Both the position numbers and the translations under genes were made by a program. Source: JBALVT01 sp045110675 (GTDB lineage: Bacteria; Pseudomonadota; Gammaproteobacteria; Pseudomonadales; Halieaceae). Taken from it: 64,000 bases of DNA. Below the pieces are notes generated by a model. That model was not told the DNA's origin. It did not search any database and worked only from the letters and a program-made list of their open reading frames with translations. Position 1 is the stretch's first letter. Each line of letters begins with the position of its first letter. The stretch spans positions 62,001 to 126,000 of the forward strand of contig JBGCGJ010000036.1 in NCBI GenBank assembly GCA_045110675.1, read 5' to 3'. Shown in pieces: positions 15,666 through 24,385 of the stretch.

Positions 15666-17396
15666 CTAGGCGCTCCGAAGCTGCTGCGTTGTCTCAAGGT
15701 CCACTTCCAAATCATCAGTCAGCTCAACCCCATAAGCAGAGCGCGCATAATCCCGGGAGACGTAGCGATCAATCACATCTTCACGCACGGATTCCGGGTC
15801 ACGTTCGAATGCTTGACCATAGCCACCCCCACCACCGGTAAGCGATGTGATCACTGTGCCACTGGGAACCTTGACACCGTTAACCTTGAGAAACTCCTGA
15901 GGCTCTTCTCCCGGACGCTCCATCGTAACCACAGGAGCCAGGCCAGCTTCGCCGCCAAAAAGCCCCCATGCTGTCGTAACCGAACGCTCAAACCATAGAA
16001 AGAGATCTGAGTCCGCTTCTACAATGTACTTTCGGTAGGTACCGTTTCCACCGCGATATTTTCCAACCCCGCCTGAATCTTCGCGAATACCGTAGGACAG
16101 AATCCGCAGCGGATATTTGGTTTCGAATAGCTCGACGGGGATATCCTTGAAGCTGCCGTTCACATTATTGATCAGGGAACTGGCTCCATCACCGCCATCA
16201 AAGGCACCCCATCCACCGGTGGTCGGTTCGATCATCAAGTAGAATTCATCCTCATTTCGAGGGTCCTCTCCGGCGACAGTAATGACCATAGAATCACCAT
16301 AGTGCGCGCCAGCGGATTTCTCTGGAACGATTGGGGATAAGGCCTTGATCACCAGATCTATCAGCAACCCCAGGGATGAAAAATACCAGCCGCAGGCTGC
16401 AGGCTCTTCCGCAGAAAAAATCGTGCGTTGCGGAGCAGTCACCTTAAGCGGCCGGAAAGAGCCACCATTGGGTGATACATCTGAACAAATCAATAACTTA
16501 TAGGCCACTCTGGCCGCCGCAATCGTCTGGGTGATACCGCAGTTAACCGGCCCTCTGGCCTGGGCTGCGGAGCCGGACAGATCGATGAGCATTTCATCGC
16601 CTTTCACGGTCAGTTTGAGTTTGACTGGCAGTGGATCGCTGCCGAGCCCATCATCGTCTAAGAATCCATCGGCGTGGTAGACGCCATCGGTTAAGGCGTT
16701 AACCGCCTCGCGCTCAAGGGCTTCGGTCTGCCTGAAGATCTCATCCCTGGCAGTGTTAATCGTATCAGAGCCGAATCTCTCATAGAGCGCATGCAGACGT
16801 TTTTCCCCAGTGCGACCTGCGGCAACCTGTGCATTCATGTCGCCCACTGTCGCCTCTCCGAAACGGCTGTTGCGGCGCAGCAGGTCGATCACATCTTCAC
16901 GCGGTTCTCCACCCTCGTACAGTCGTGTTGGGCCCCAACGCACACCCTCTTGATAGATCTCGTGAGAATCAACCGGCGTGCCTGGATCCTTGGCACCCAC
17001 ATCCAGCCAGTGTGCCCGCGAGGCAGCGAAACCTATCCTTTCACCGCCCCAGAATATCGGCATGATAATTGTTGAGTCATTGAGGTGGGTACCCGTCATG
17101 TAGGAGTCGTTCATGTAAAAAACGTCTCCTTCCTTGAAGTAGTCCCAGCCGTGCTCTTGCGCAATCAGCTTGACGCATATCTCCAAATTACCCAGAAAAA
17201 GCGGTAGCCCCAGGGATTGCCCCAAAACCTCTCCATCGGCATCGATCAGGGCGACAGAGCAATCTTTGCCCTCGTAAATAACCGGTGTGAAAGCGCTGCG
17301 AATCAGCGTGGCATTCATATCCTTGGCGATAGAAATGAACGCATTGCGAATAATCTCGGTGGTAATCGGATCAACCTTATTCTCTGCTTTACTCAC
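15666..17396 (-). CDS. hyuB: Hydantoinase B/oxoprolinase family protein
   Basis: About 576 residues of the HyuB family, the second subunit of ATP-dependent N-methylhydantoinase, 5-oxoprolinase and acetophenone or acetone carboxylase-type enzymes. The GTG start at 17396 has GGAG seven bases upstream and overlaps the hyuA stop by eight bases, showing translational coupling. An alternative upstream start at 17435 would reach far into hyuA. Recognisable family segments include NDSYMTGTHLNDSTI, PVNCGITQTIAAARVA and the C-terminal GGGGGYG loop. With HyuA it should open a cyclic amide or activate a carbonyl compound at the expense of ATP. The substrate is unknown; N-methylhydantoin would feed sarcosine and fit the nearby pathways, but that is only a suggestion. 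Confidence 0.85.
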   Translation of the reverse strand: MSKAENKVDPITTEIIRNAFISIAKDMNATLIRSAFTPVIYEGKDCSVALIDADGEVLGQSLGLPLFLGNLEICVKLIAQEHGWDYFKEGDVFYMNDSYMTGTHLNDSTIIMPIFWGGERIGFAASRAHWLDVGAKDPGTPVDSHEIYQEGVRWGPTRLYEGGEPREDVIDLLRRNSRFGEATVGDMNAQVAAGRTGEKRLHALYERFGSDTINTARDEIFRQTEALEREAVNALTDGVYHADGFLDDDGLGSDPLPVKLKLTVKGDEMLIDLSGSAAQARGPVNCGITQTIAAARVAYKLLICSDVSPNGGSFRPLKVTAPQRTIFSAEEPAACGWYFSSLGLLIDLVIKALSPIVPEKSAGAHYGDSMVITVAGEDPRNEDEFYLMIEPTTGGWGAFDGGDGASSLINNVNGSFKDIPVELFETKYPLRILSYGIREDSGGVGKYRGGNGTYRKYIVEADSDLFLWFERSVTTAWGLFGGEAGLAPVVTMERPGEEPQEFLKVNGVKVPSGTVITSLTGGGGGYGQAFERDPESVREDVIDRYVSRDYARSAYGVELTDDLEVDLETTQQLRSA

Positions 17397-19407
17397 TGCC
17401 TTTCTCCCGTCGCAACAGTATGCTGCCCTGTTCATCCAGTTCTACACTCCAACCCGGCGGTACGACCGTGGTAGCGCTCTGCTCCTCAATAACCAGTGGT
17501 CCCTGCGCGGTGTAATCTAACGCCAGCCGATCTCTCGCAACAATAGGTGTTGTATGAGAGATGGCATCGAAAACCACCTCGCGTTCGCCAATCGCGGCGG
17601 GCTCGCCACTGACCGCTGCTCTGCCACCGGTGTATTTCCGAATAGCACCGAAAGCGGCGACGCGCAGATTTACAAACTCTACTTCTGCCTGCGGGCTGGA
17701 ATGTCCATAACGACGTTCGTGAGCTGCATGGAAAGCATCTATCACTGGGGTGAGGTCCGCCGATTCAACGGGAACGTTAATGGTGTACTCCTGACCCACA
17801 TAACGCATATCCGCAGAGCGAACAAAGCTAACATCGTTCTCTGATATCCCCTCAGCAAGAATTGCGGCACTTCCCTGGCTTTCCAAGTCGGTGTAGACAC
17901 CGCTTAACTCGGCTGCATCGACATTGACGGCGGGACGAAAGTAGCTCTGCGTGAAGTCATGTCGCAGGTCGGTCTGCAACATTCCCCAAGCCGAAAAAGT
18001 GCCGGGAAAACGAGGAATCAATACTTCATCAATATCCAGTTCGGCAGCCAGAAAAGCAGCTGACATAGGACCAGCACCACCGAAGGCTACCAGGGTAAAT
18101 TCCCGAGGATCGACACCCTGACTAATGGTTATGGTGCGCATGGCGTCTGCCATCGCCGCGTTCGAGATCGCCAAAATACCTTCGGCAAATGCAACCGGTT
18201 CCAACCCAGCCAAAGGTGCGACACTCTCTACTGCTGCGGTGGCGGCAGCGTCATCTAAGGACATATCGCCGCCGAGTAAGGAGCGAGCGCCCAGACGACC
18301 CAGAAACAGGTTTGCGTCAGTGACGGTGGGCTGTGTGCCTCCCCTGCCATAGCACGCCGGGCCGGGCAAAGACCCGGCGCTCTTTGGTCCAACTCGCACT
18401 GCGCCCTGATCCATCCAGGCGATCGAACCGCCTCCCGTGCCAATCGTTTCGATATCGACTATCGACATCAGCAAAGGCAATCCCTCGAGCTCTGTCTCCA
18501 AGGTGGCATTAGCCTGGCCGTTGATAACCAGGCTTAAGTCAAAAGAGGTTCCCCCCATATCGACACAAAGCAAATTCTTTCGCCCCGTACTTTCAGATAA
18601 CGCCGTGCCGGCAATGGTTCCACCCACCGGCCCAGAGAGCAAGGTAAACACGGGGTTACGCCGGGCGCTGGAAGCACTGGATATTCCACCGCTGGATTGC
18701 ATGATGTGAACAGTTGCACCCATGCCCATCTCATCCAGTTCGCTCTCTAGAGAACTTAAATAACGTTCAACCACTGGAGCAACATAGGCGTTCATTACCG
18801 CTGACGAAGCTCGCTCGTACTCTCGCCATTCCCGAGCCACCTCGTGGGATAGCGATATCGACACATCGGGCAACGCCGCTGCGAGGATTTCCCGAGCCTC
18901 AACTTCATGTTGCGGATAGGCGTACGCGTGAACAAAGCAGACCGCAACTGCATTAATGTTCTCCGCTCGCACCTTCTCAATAATCGGATCGAAATCCGCA
19001 GGATTCAATGGCTCTAGCTGCTTGCCATCCCAGGCAAGTCGACCACGAACCTCGTGTATATCTCGGCGTGCAACCAATTGCTCAGGTTTCGAATAACGCA
19101 GATCGTAAAGGGTGTGGCGATTTCCACGAGCGATAGTAAACGCATCGCCCTGGCCAGCCGTAGCAATGAGCAGGACGCGTTCGCCCCTGCGCTCGAGAAA
19201 CGCATTGAGGCCCACCGTGGTGCCGTGAACAAAAAATTCCACATCGGCCAGATCCGGCACCAGACTCGCGATACCATTGATAACTCCCCTGGCCGGATTT
19301 TCCGGTGTAGTGGCCACCTTCCCGACATAGACGGGAGCATCTGAGGGCTCAATCACGATATCTGTGAAGGTTCCGCCTATGTCGGCGGATACACGATACT
19401 TAGTCAT
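17389..19407 (-). CDS. hyuA: Hydantoinase A/oxoprolinase family protein
   Basis: 672 residues. The N-terminal ADIGGTFTDIVIE and the central CVDMGGTSFD are the two phosphate-binding motifs of the actin-like ATPase fold, with GTGGGSIAW and FGGAGPM later in the chain. All are typical of HyuA, the ATP-binding subunit that works with HyuB. It lies between a TonB-dependent receptor gene upstream (gap 21 bases) and hyuB downstream, forming a three-gene operon. The receptor pairing suggests a substrate too large or scarce for porins. The split A and B genes match N-methylhydantoinase and acetophenone carboxylase rather than the fused eukaryotic oxoprolinase. Confidence 0.87.
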   Translation of the reverse strand: MTKYRVSADIGGTFTDIVIEPSDAPVYVGKVATTPENPARGVINGIASLVPDLADVEFFVHGTTVGLNAFLERRGERVLLIATAGQGDAFTIARGNRHTLYDLRYSKPEQLVARRDIHEVRGRLAWDGKQLEPLNPADFDPIIEKVRAENINAVAVCFVHAYAYPQHEVEAREILAAALPDVSISLSHEVAREWREYERASSAVMNAYVAPVVERYLSSLESELDEMGMGATVHIMQSSGGISSASSARRNPVFTLLSGPVGGTIAGTALSESTGRKNLLCVDMGGTSFDLSLVINGQANATLETELEGLPLLMSIVDIETIGTGGGSIAWMDQGAVRVGPKSAGSLPGPACYGRGGTQPTVTDANLFLGRLGARSLLGGDMSLDDAAATAAVESVAPLAGLEPVAFAEGILAISNAAMADAMRTITISQGVDPREFTLVAFGGAGPMSAAFLAAELDIDEVLIPRFPGTFSAWGMLQTDLRHDFTQSYFRPAVNVDAAELSGVYTDLESQGSAAILAEGISENDVSFVRSADMRYVGQEYTINVPVESADLTPVIDAFHAAHERRYGHSSPQAEVEFVNLRVAAFGAIRKYTGGRAAVSGEPAAIGEREVVFDAISHTTPIVARDRLALDYTAQGPLVIEEQSATTVVPPGWSVELDEQGSILLRREKGSE

Positions 19408-19428
19408 ACTGTTACTACCCCAGGAAGT

Positions 19429-21648
19429 TTATAGGAAATTGTAGCGAAACTTTATGTTATAAATCTCGCCTGGAGCCCTGGCTGAGAAACCGCCGGCAAC
19501 CCACTCGGAATTGTATTCTTCATCGGACAGGTTGTAGCCCGAAGCGATAATTTCCCAACTCCCATCGGAAGCTCGAACACCTATACGTGCATTGTAAAAG
19601 TCCAGTGCGTCCCGGGCGGTCGAGTTTTCCACATCCCAGAACTGTTCACCCCGGCGCTCGTAATCACCCCGCAGGAAAAACTCCAGGTTATCGGTTATCG
19701 CGGTCTGGTACTGGAATCCAATGTTAAACGTATCCTCAGCAATATAGGGTGCATCATTGCCTTCCGCGCTGGGGTCTACCACATACCTGTCGATTTCTGA
19801 GTCAGTGAATCCATAAGCGGCAAACAGATCCAGTGAATCAGTGGCGCGATAGACCAGATCAATTTCACCACCGTACAGCGAGACCTCGTCTATGTTGGTT
19901 AAGATCTGTGCACTGATCGCACCGATAAAAGAGAAGAACTGTTGACCCTCTACCTCGGTGGAAAAAATGGCAGCACCTACGCGCAATCTGTCATCGAGGA
20001 ATTGTCCTTTATAGCCCAGCTCTATTGATTCGGATTCTTCCTGATCAGCCACATCGGTCACGCCGACAAGACCCACGCTCGCAGCAATTTGTGAAATTCC
20101 GTTCTGATTAAACTGACCACTGCGAAAACCCTCACCATAGGTGAGATACCAGTTTTGGTTTTCCGTGGGTTGATAGCGAGCGGTGAGCTTTGGTTGCCAC
20201 TTGTCGAAGGTCGACTTATTGCGAGCGCCGGGCTGCCCAGCAGGAAATTGCAGAGGCGATACAGTCTGCACCCGTTCTTCTTCATCGTAGCGCAATGCCA
20301 GCGATAGATCCCAGGCCTCGTTTATTTCATAGTCGATGCTGCCAAACACGGCCCAGGAAGTATTATCGTTGTCATCGGCCAGAAACGATGTCGTGGGGTT
20401 GCGAGGATCGGTGGTTGGGCTCTCCTCTAGTCGGATAATACCCTGCCCGGTGTCCACCCCCGTGGAAAGTGAGACAAAGCGCTCCCACTCAAGGTAGTAA
20501 GCTCCCACCTCCCATTTCAAACGCTGATCTGTAGGCGACGAAAAACGCAATTCTTGCGTGAAGGCCTCCAGATCAAAAAAGCCTGTCTGTGTGCCATCGA
20601 AACCAAAGACATCCGGTGAGCTCTGCGCATTGGTATAGGGGAATTGGTCAGAATCAGCCCACTCCTCTATATCCGTGTAGGAGGTGATACTCACTAAAGT
20701 ACCGGCGCTGGTTTCCCAGTCCAGTTTCATCGATAAATCGAGCATATCGCGCTCGCCGTAATCAACGTTGTTATCGCGCACAGGCAACACATTGTTAGCG
20801 TCAACGGGGCCGGTACCAGGGCCGAAACCGATTGCGGTTATATTGTCCGCGGCGATATCGACTCCCTGGTATTGAAAGCCAATACCGCGTCCTTTGTGCG
20901 TAGAGTTTGCAGCTCGAAAGTCAGCAGAAAAACTTTCATTGGGCTCAAAGATCAGTCGCGCACGAATGGTTTCGTCTTCGAAACGATCGGCTTTTTCGCC
21001 GAGGGTAATATTGTTCAGATAGCCTTCGCGCTCAATGTAATTGCCGGACAGCTGACCGTACCAACGGTCTTTAACCAGCGCGCCACCAATAGAACCCTGA
21101 ACAGAATACTCATCACCATTGCCGCCGCCGACCTGGACATAGCCTTCGGTTTCATTGGTCGGACGATGGGTATTGATGATGATTGCACCGCCAGTAGCAT
21201 TGCGACCGTAGATGGCGCCCTGAGGGCCCTTGACCACCTCAATGCTGTCGACATCGAACATTTCTCCCCGAAACTGGATGGCGCTGAACTGAAGTACACC
21301 GTCAACGATGGTTGCAACTGGCGACTCGCCGTTGCGCACCTGCGTGATACCGCGGATGCTGAGAAAACTGGTACCGATACCCTGCGAGGTCGCCAGCGTA
21401 ACATTCGGTGTGAGTGCCACGAAGTCCTCTACCCTTTGGATACCGGCATCCTGGATCATCTGAGCGCTGAAGGCCGTCACCGAAAGCGGTGCTTCCAAGG
21501 CAGATTCAGCTCGCCTGCGAGCTGTAACCAGCACCTCTTCTAAAACGAGAGCACCTTCTTCGGAACTCTCCTGTGATACAGCAGGGACAGAAAATGCTAA
21601 CGGCAGAGTCGCTAACGTTAGGCCTTTCAATGTATTAGATATACGCAT
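19429..21648 (-). CDS. TonB-dependent outer membrane receptor
   Basis: About 739 residues from ATG 21648, which has GGGAG eight bases upstream; an ORF extension to 21696 lacks such a site and would bury the signal peptide. The signal peptide (MRISNTLKGLTLATLPLAF, cleavage near AVSQ) precedes a TonB-box-like EEVLVTARRR, the plug domain (residues about 45-160 with NVTLATSQGIG and GPQGAIYGRNATGG), and a 22-strand-type barrel ending in KFRYNFL with terminal aromatic residue-leucine. Proteobacterial receptors with this plug type import siderophores, B12, carbohydrates or aromatic and cyclic compounds. As first gene of the hyuAB operon, its ligand may be the HyuAB substrate. A role in B12 uptake for the corrinoid pathway is possible but unsupported. 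Confidence 0.88.
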   Translation of the reverse strand: MRISNTLKGLTLATLPLAFSVPAVSQESSEEGALVLEEVLVTARRRAESALEAPLSVTAFSAQMIQDAGIQRVEDFVALTPNVTLATSQGIGTSFLSIRGITQVRNGESPVATIVDGVLQFSAIQFRGEMFDVDSIEVVKGPQGAIYGRNATGGAIIINTHRPTNETEGYVQVGGGNGDEYSVQGSIGGALVKDRWYGQLSGNYIEREGYLNNITLGEKADRFEDETIRARLIFEPNESFSADFRAANSTHKGRGIGFQYQGVDIAADNITAIGFGPGTGPVDANNVLPVRDNNVDYGERDMLDLSMKLDWETSAGTLVSITSYTDIEEWADSDQFPYTNAQSSPDVFGFDGTQTGFFDLEAFTQELRFSSPTDQRLKWEVGAYYLEWERFVSLSTGVDTGQGIIRLEESPTTDPRNPTTSFLADDNDNTSWAVFGSIDYEINEAWDLSLALRYDEEERVQTVSPLQFPAGQPGARNKSTFDKWQPKLTARYQPTENQNWYLTYGEGFRSGQFNQNGISQIAASVGLVGVTDVADQEESESIELGYKGQFLDDRLRVGAAIFSTEVEGQQFFSFIGAISAQILTNIDEVSLYGGEIDLVYRATDSLDLFAAYGFTDSEIDRYVVDPSAEGNDAPYIAEDTFNIGFQYQTAITDNLEFFLRGDYERRGEQFWDVENSTARDALDFYNARIGVRASDGSWEIIASGYNLSDEEYNSEWVAGGFSARAPGEIYNIKFRYNFL

Positions 21649-21705
21649 GTGAAAACTCCCATCAAAAAAAGGATGAACCACAAGACCCACCATCAACTGC
21701 GGGTA

Positions 21706-21719
21706 GAATCGACTGATTC
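21706..21719. promoter_or_regulatory. Short inverted repeat, possible operator
   Basis: GAATC (21706-21710) and GATTC (21715-21719) flank four bases in the AT-rich divergent region between the TonB receptor and the XRE-cupin regulator genes. A site for the adjacent regulator is plausible, but the motif is short. Confidence 0.3.
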
Positions 21720-21792
21720 GACGAAATTTACTTTATTCAATTTATAATGAAACTTAACTCTACTTAATTTTTTAACTAAATCAAACTTTTTT

Positions 21793-21820
21793 TTGACTTT
21801 ATATTTCGGACGATTACAAT
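21793..21820 (+). promoter_or_regulatory. Sigma-70 promoter of the XRE-cupin regulator operon
   Basis: TTGACT (21793-21798) and TACAAT (21815-21820) are separated by 16 bp, each matching the consensus at five of six positions. The regulator ATG is 36 bases downstream, a usual leader length. Confidence 0.6.
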
Positions 21821-21855
21821 GGCGTTTCTTGCGATTAGTCGCTTAGGTAGAAAAT

Positions 21856-22452
21856 ATGTCCATTGAACTCAAACGCCCCAGCACATTCGAACGCTCTATT
21901 GGTGGCCTGCTAAAAGCTCGCCGACTCGAGTTAGGTTTGACCCTGAAAGAGTTAGCCGAGCGAGCGGAACTGTCTGCAGCCTTTTTGTCACAGTCAGAAA
22001 ACGGCAAGGCAACACCCTCTATCGTGTCTTTAATCAATATCGCCAAGGCCTTGGAAACGGACATCAACTACTTTGTCACACCACCCGCTCCGACCAGTTT
22101 GGTAAGACGCGCAAATGATCCCCAGTACATCGAGATCGAATCACCGGTGGTATACAAACGCCTAGATGCCCAAATTCGCAATCAGCAAATGAATGCTTTA
22201 ATTATGGAGATCCCACCACAGACCCGCCTCCCAGTGGTTCATCGTGAAGAGGGCGAGGATTTTTTCTACGTCTTGGAAGGCCAGGTTGAGCAGCGTATAG
22301 GAGATAAAGTGTTCACCTTAAAAAAAGGTGACAGCGCACATCACAACACGCAAGTCGATCACGATGTACACAATAAAAGCGCCAAGGTCGCGAAGTTACT
22401 TTGGGTGGGTACGCCGGTGCTGTTTCCCTCCAGCCTGGAAGAGGCGAAGTAG
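21856..22452 (+). CDS. XRE-family regulator with C-terminal cupin sensor domain
   Basis: 198 residues. The helix-turn-helix occupies about residues 14-70 (LKARRLELGLTLKELAERAELSAAFLS core, shown here only by its limits 20-46), and a cupin beta-barrel occupies about 110-190 with the HREEGEDFFYVLEG metal or ligand motif. Regulators of this architecture (PuuR, SutR and relatives) commonly repress adjacent catabolic operons and release DNA on binding a small substrate. It is divergent from the receptor-hyuAB operon and first in a six-gene plus-strand operon, so it probably controls both. An AGG-type ribosome site precedes the ATG. Confidence 0.85.
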   Translation: MSIELKRPSTFERSIGGLLKARRLELGLTLKELAERAELSAAFLSQSENGKATPSIVSLINIAKALETDINYFVTPPAPTSLVRRANDPQYIEIESPVVYKRLDAQIRNQQMNALIMEIPPQTRLPVVHREEGEDFFYVLEGQVEQRIGDKVFTLKKGDSAHHNTQVDHDVHNKSAKVAKLLWVGTPVLFPSSLEEAK

Positions 22453-22486
22453 TGTTAAGAGCCATCGTGAACGCCAAAACACTACG

Positions 22487-23023
22487 ATGCACTTGCTAAA
22501 TATTCAAACCGAGCTGGGTGAATTCGTCATCACGCTCGCCTACGACCAGGCACCTGTAACCTGCAAGTACTTTTGTGATCTCGCGGCGAATCACGCCCTA
22601 GATAACGGAACAATTTTTCGAATTCTCGCCCCCATCAACCACTCCGACCAAGACAGTCATCCCATAGGTGTCGTTCAGGTCGGGCTGCAAGAGGGGCTTC
22701 ACGCCAGAAGAACCACCATTGCACACGAGTCAACCGATAAGTCTGGATTGGTGCATCGCAAGTGGACAGTTTCCGCCGCTCGATTCGCACCTGGAGAGGT
22801 CTACGGCAGCTTTTTCATCTGTATGCGTGAGGATCCGGAGCTAAACCATGGGGGTCCCAGAACAAGTGACAGCAAAGGCTATGCGGCATTTGGATCGATT
22901 ACCGCAGGGCACGATGTCTTGGAAAAAATCTATGCCCGCGCGCAGGTTCAGGAACTACTCGATGTTCCGATCTCTGTTCCGCGCGTAAGGTTGATGACGC
23001 CCCTAGAGGCTAACAGCCAATGA
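22487..23023 (+). CDS. Cyclophilin-type peptidyl-prolyl isomerase-like protein
   Basis: 178 residues resembling cyclophilins: the opening LNIQTELGEFVITLAYDQAP, the FCDLA helix, IFRIL in place of the usual FHRVI with the catalytic arginine retained, and GSFFICM corresponding to SQFFICT. The usual QGGD segment after the catalytic strand is missing and replaced by VQVGLQEG. Start ATG 22487 follows the regulator stop by 34 bases without a clear ribosome site. Its position inside a catabolic operon, with no signal peptide, is unusual for a folding helper. The barrel may have been recruited for another role. I am confident of the fold but not of isomerase activity. Confidence 0.72.
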   Translation: MHLLNIQTELGEFVITLAYDQAPVTCKYFCDLAANHALDNGTIFRILAPINHSDQDSHPIGVVQVGLQEGLHARRTTIAHESTDKSGLVHRKWTVSAARFAPGEVYGSFFICMREDPELNHGGPRTSDSKGYAAFGSITAGHDVLEKIYARAQVQELLDVPISVPRVRLMTPLEANSQ

Positions 23024-24324
23024 CCGTGCAGGCGCAGCCCGTCGGCGGGTGGTTTCAGGATATGCCTCTCACTCGCCAGCACTGGCTGGCGGGAATGACT
23101 TTGTTCATCGCTTTCGTAATTGAATCCTGGGAAATGATGATCATCATTTTCTCCAGCGCTGCTATCGCGCAGGAGTTTGAGCTAAGTACCACTCAGATTG
23201 GTTCCCTTATTGGCGCCATGTTTCTGGGAATGATTCCCGGCGCTCTGATCTGGGGAAAGCTGATAGGCGTGCTCGGGCGCAAACGCTGTATGCTTTGGAG
23301 TGTAGGTCTTTACGGCCTGTTTCCTTTGGCCAGTGCTTTCGCACCGAACGTGGAGGCTTTGTGGGCAATCCGCTTTGCCTGCGGCGTGGTTCTGTCCGGC
23401 GCACTCGTGGTTACCTTCCCGTATTTTGAAGAACTGGCTCCGGTGAAGGTGCGCGGCACGGCAACGGTCTATCTATCTGCGGGTTGGCCGGTGGGAGTTT
23501 TGGTCGCCGTGGGCCTGACAGTGCTGTTGGCGGATCTCGGCTGGCGGTGGGTAATCGGTTTCAGCTCGGTAGTATCCCTGTGGGCATTCGCTATTCGTGC
23601 CTATGTACCAGAGTCACCTTACTGGTTAGCTGAAAAAGGCCGATTCGAGGAGGCCAGCGCAGCTGTAAAGCGATTATCCGGTGGAACACTGAACGCACAA
23701 GTGATCGCGGACCCAGAACGCACTGCGGGGACAATGGCCTTCTCCGATATTTTTCGGGGCCGGTCGCTGCGCATCACTCTGGTTCAAAGCGTCATCAATT
23801 TTTGTTTTTCCTGGGGATACTGGGGGCTTGCTTCCTGGATGCCCACACTTTTGGAGAAGCGAGGGCTCAGCGCCCCCGAAGGCCTAGGCTTTATTGCAAT
23901 CTCTGCGTTGTTCATGTTTCCCGGTTATATATCCGCAAGCTATTTAACCGGGAAATTCGGCCGCAAGAAAGTCATGCTCTTTTACATTTTTGTCGCAGCC
24001 CTCGCGGGCTTCGGCTTCGCTAATTCAAATTCCTTACAGGAAATGTACCTTTGGAATTTCACACTTTCCTTTTTCAGCCTTGGAGCCTGGGGCGTTTGGA
24101 ATACCTGGCTAGGCGAGATTTACGACACCAATACCCGGGGTGCAGGAACAGCTTGGGGAGTCTCTGCGCAGAGGGTCGCCAATGCCCTGGCTCCAGTCGT
24201 AATTGGCGCCATGTTAGTCACTTCCAGCTTTTTACAAACCGTGTCTTTCATCACGGCATTCCTGGCCATCACCTTCGTCGCGGCCCTGGTTCTCCCGGAG
24301 ACCGAAGGAGAAACCCTGCGTTAG
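23020..24324 (+). CDS. MFS transporter, sugar/aromatic-acid porter type
   Basis: 434 residues with about twelve membrane segments. It overlaps the preceding stop by ATGA, so the two are translationally coupled. GKLIGVLGRKRCML matches the MFS loop 2-3 motif (G-x4-D/G-R-x-G-R-[RK]), and AYVPESPYWLAEKGRFEEA after helix 6 matches the PESPRWL motif of the sugar-porter and aromatic-acid symporter branches. It would import the compound processed by the downstream amidohydrolase, using the proton gradient. Operon context suggests the same ligand that is sensed by the XRE-cupin regulator. Confidence 0.82.
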   Translation: MTVQAQPVGGWFQDMPLTRQHWLAGMTLFIAFVIESWEMMIIIFSSAAIAQEFELSTTQIGSLIGAMFLGMIPGALIWGKLIGVLGRKRCMLWSVGLYGLFPLASAFAPNVEALWAIRFACGVVLSGALVVTFPYFEELAPVKVRGTATVYLSAGWPVGVLVAVGLTVLLADLGWRWVIGFSSVVSLWAFAIRAYVPESPYWLAEKGRFEEASAAVKRLSGGTLNAQVIADPERTAGTMAFSDIFRGRSLRITLVQSVINFCFSWGYWGLASWMPTLLEKRGLSAPEGLGFIAISALFMFPGYISASYLTGKFGRKKVMLFYIFVAALAGFGFANSNSLQEMYLWNFTLSFFSLGAWGVWNTWLGEIYDTNTRGAGTAWGVSAQRVANALAPVVIGAMLVTSSFLQTVSFITAFLAITFVAALVLPETEGETLR

Positions 24325-24385
24325 TAGCATCACGACCCTGATTACCAGCGAGCCTATTACACTCGCGCACAGAGGATGACGTCAA

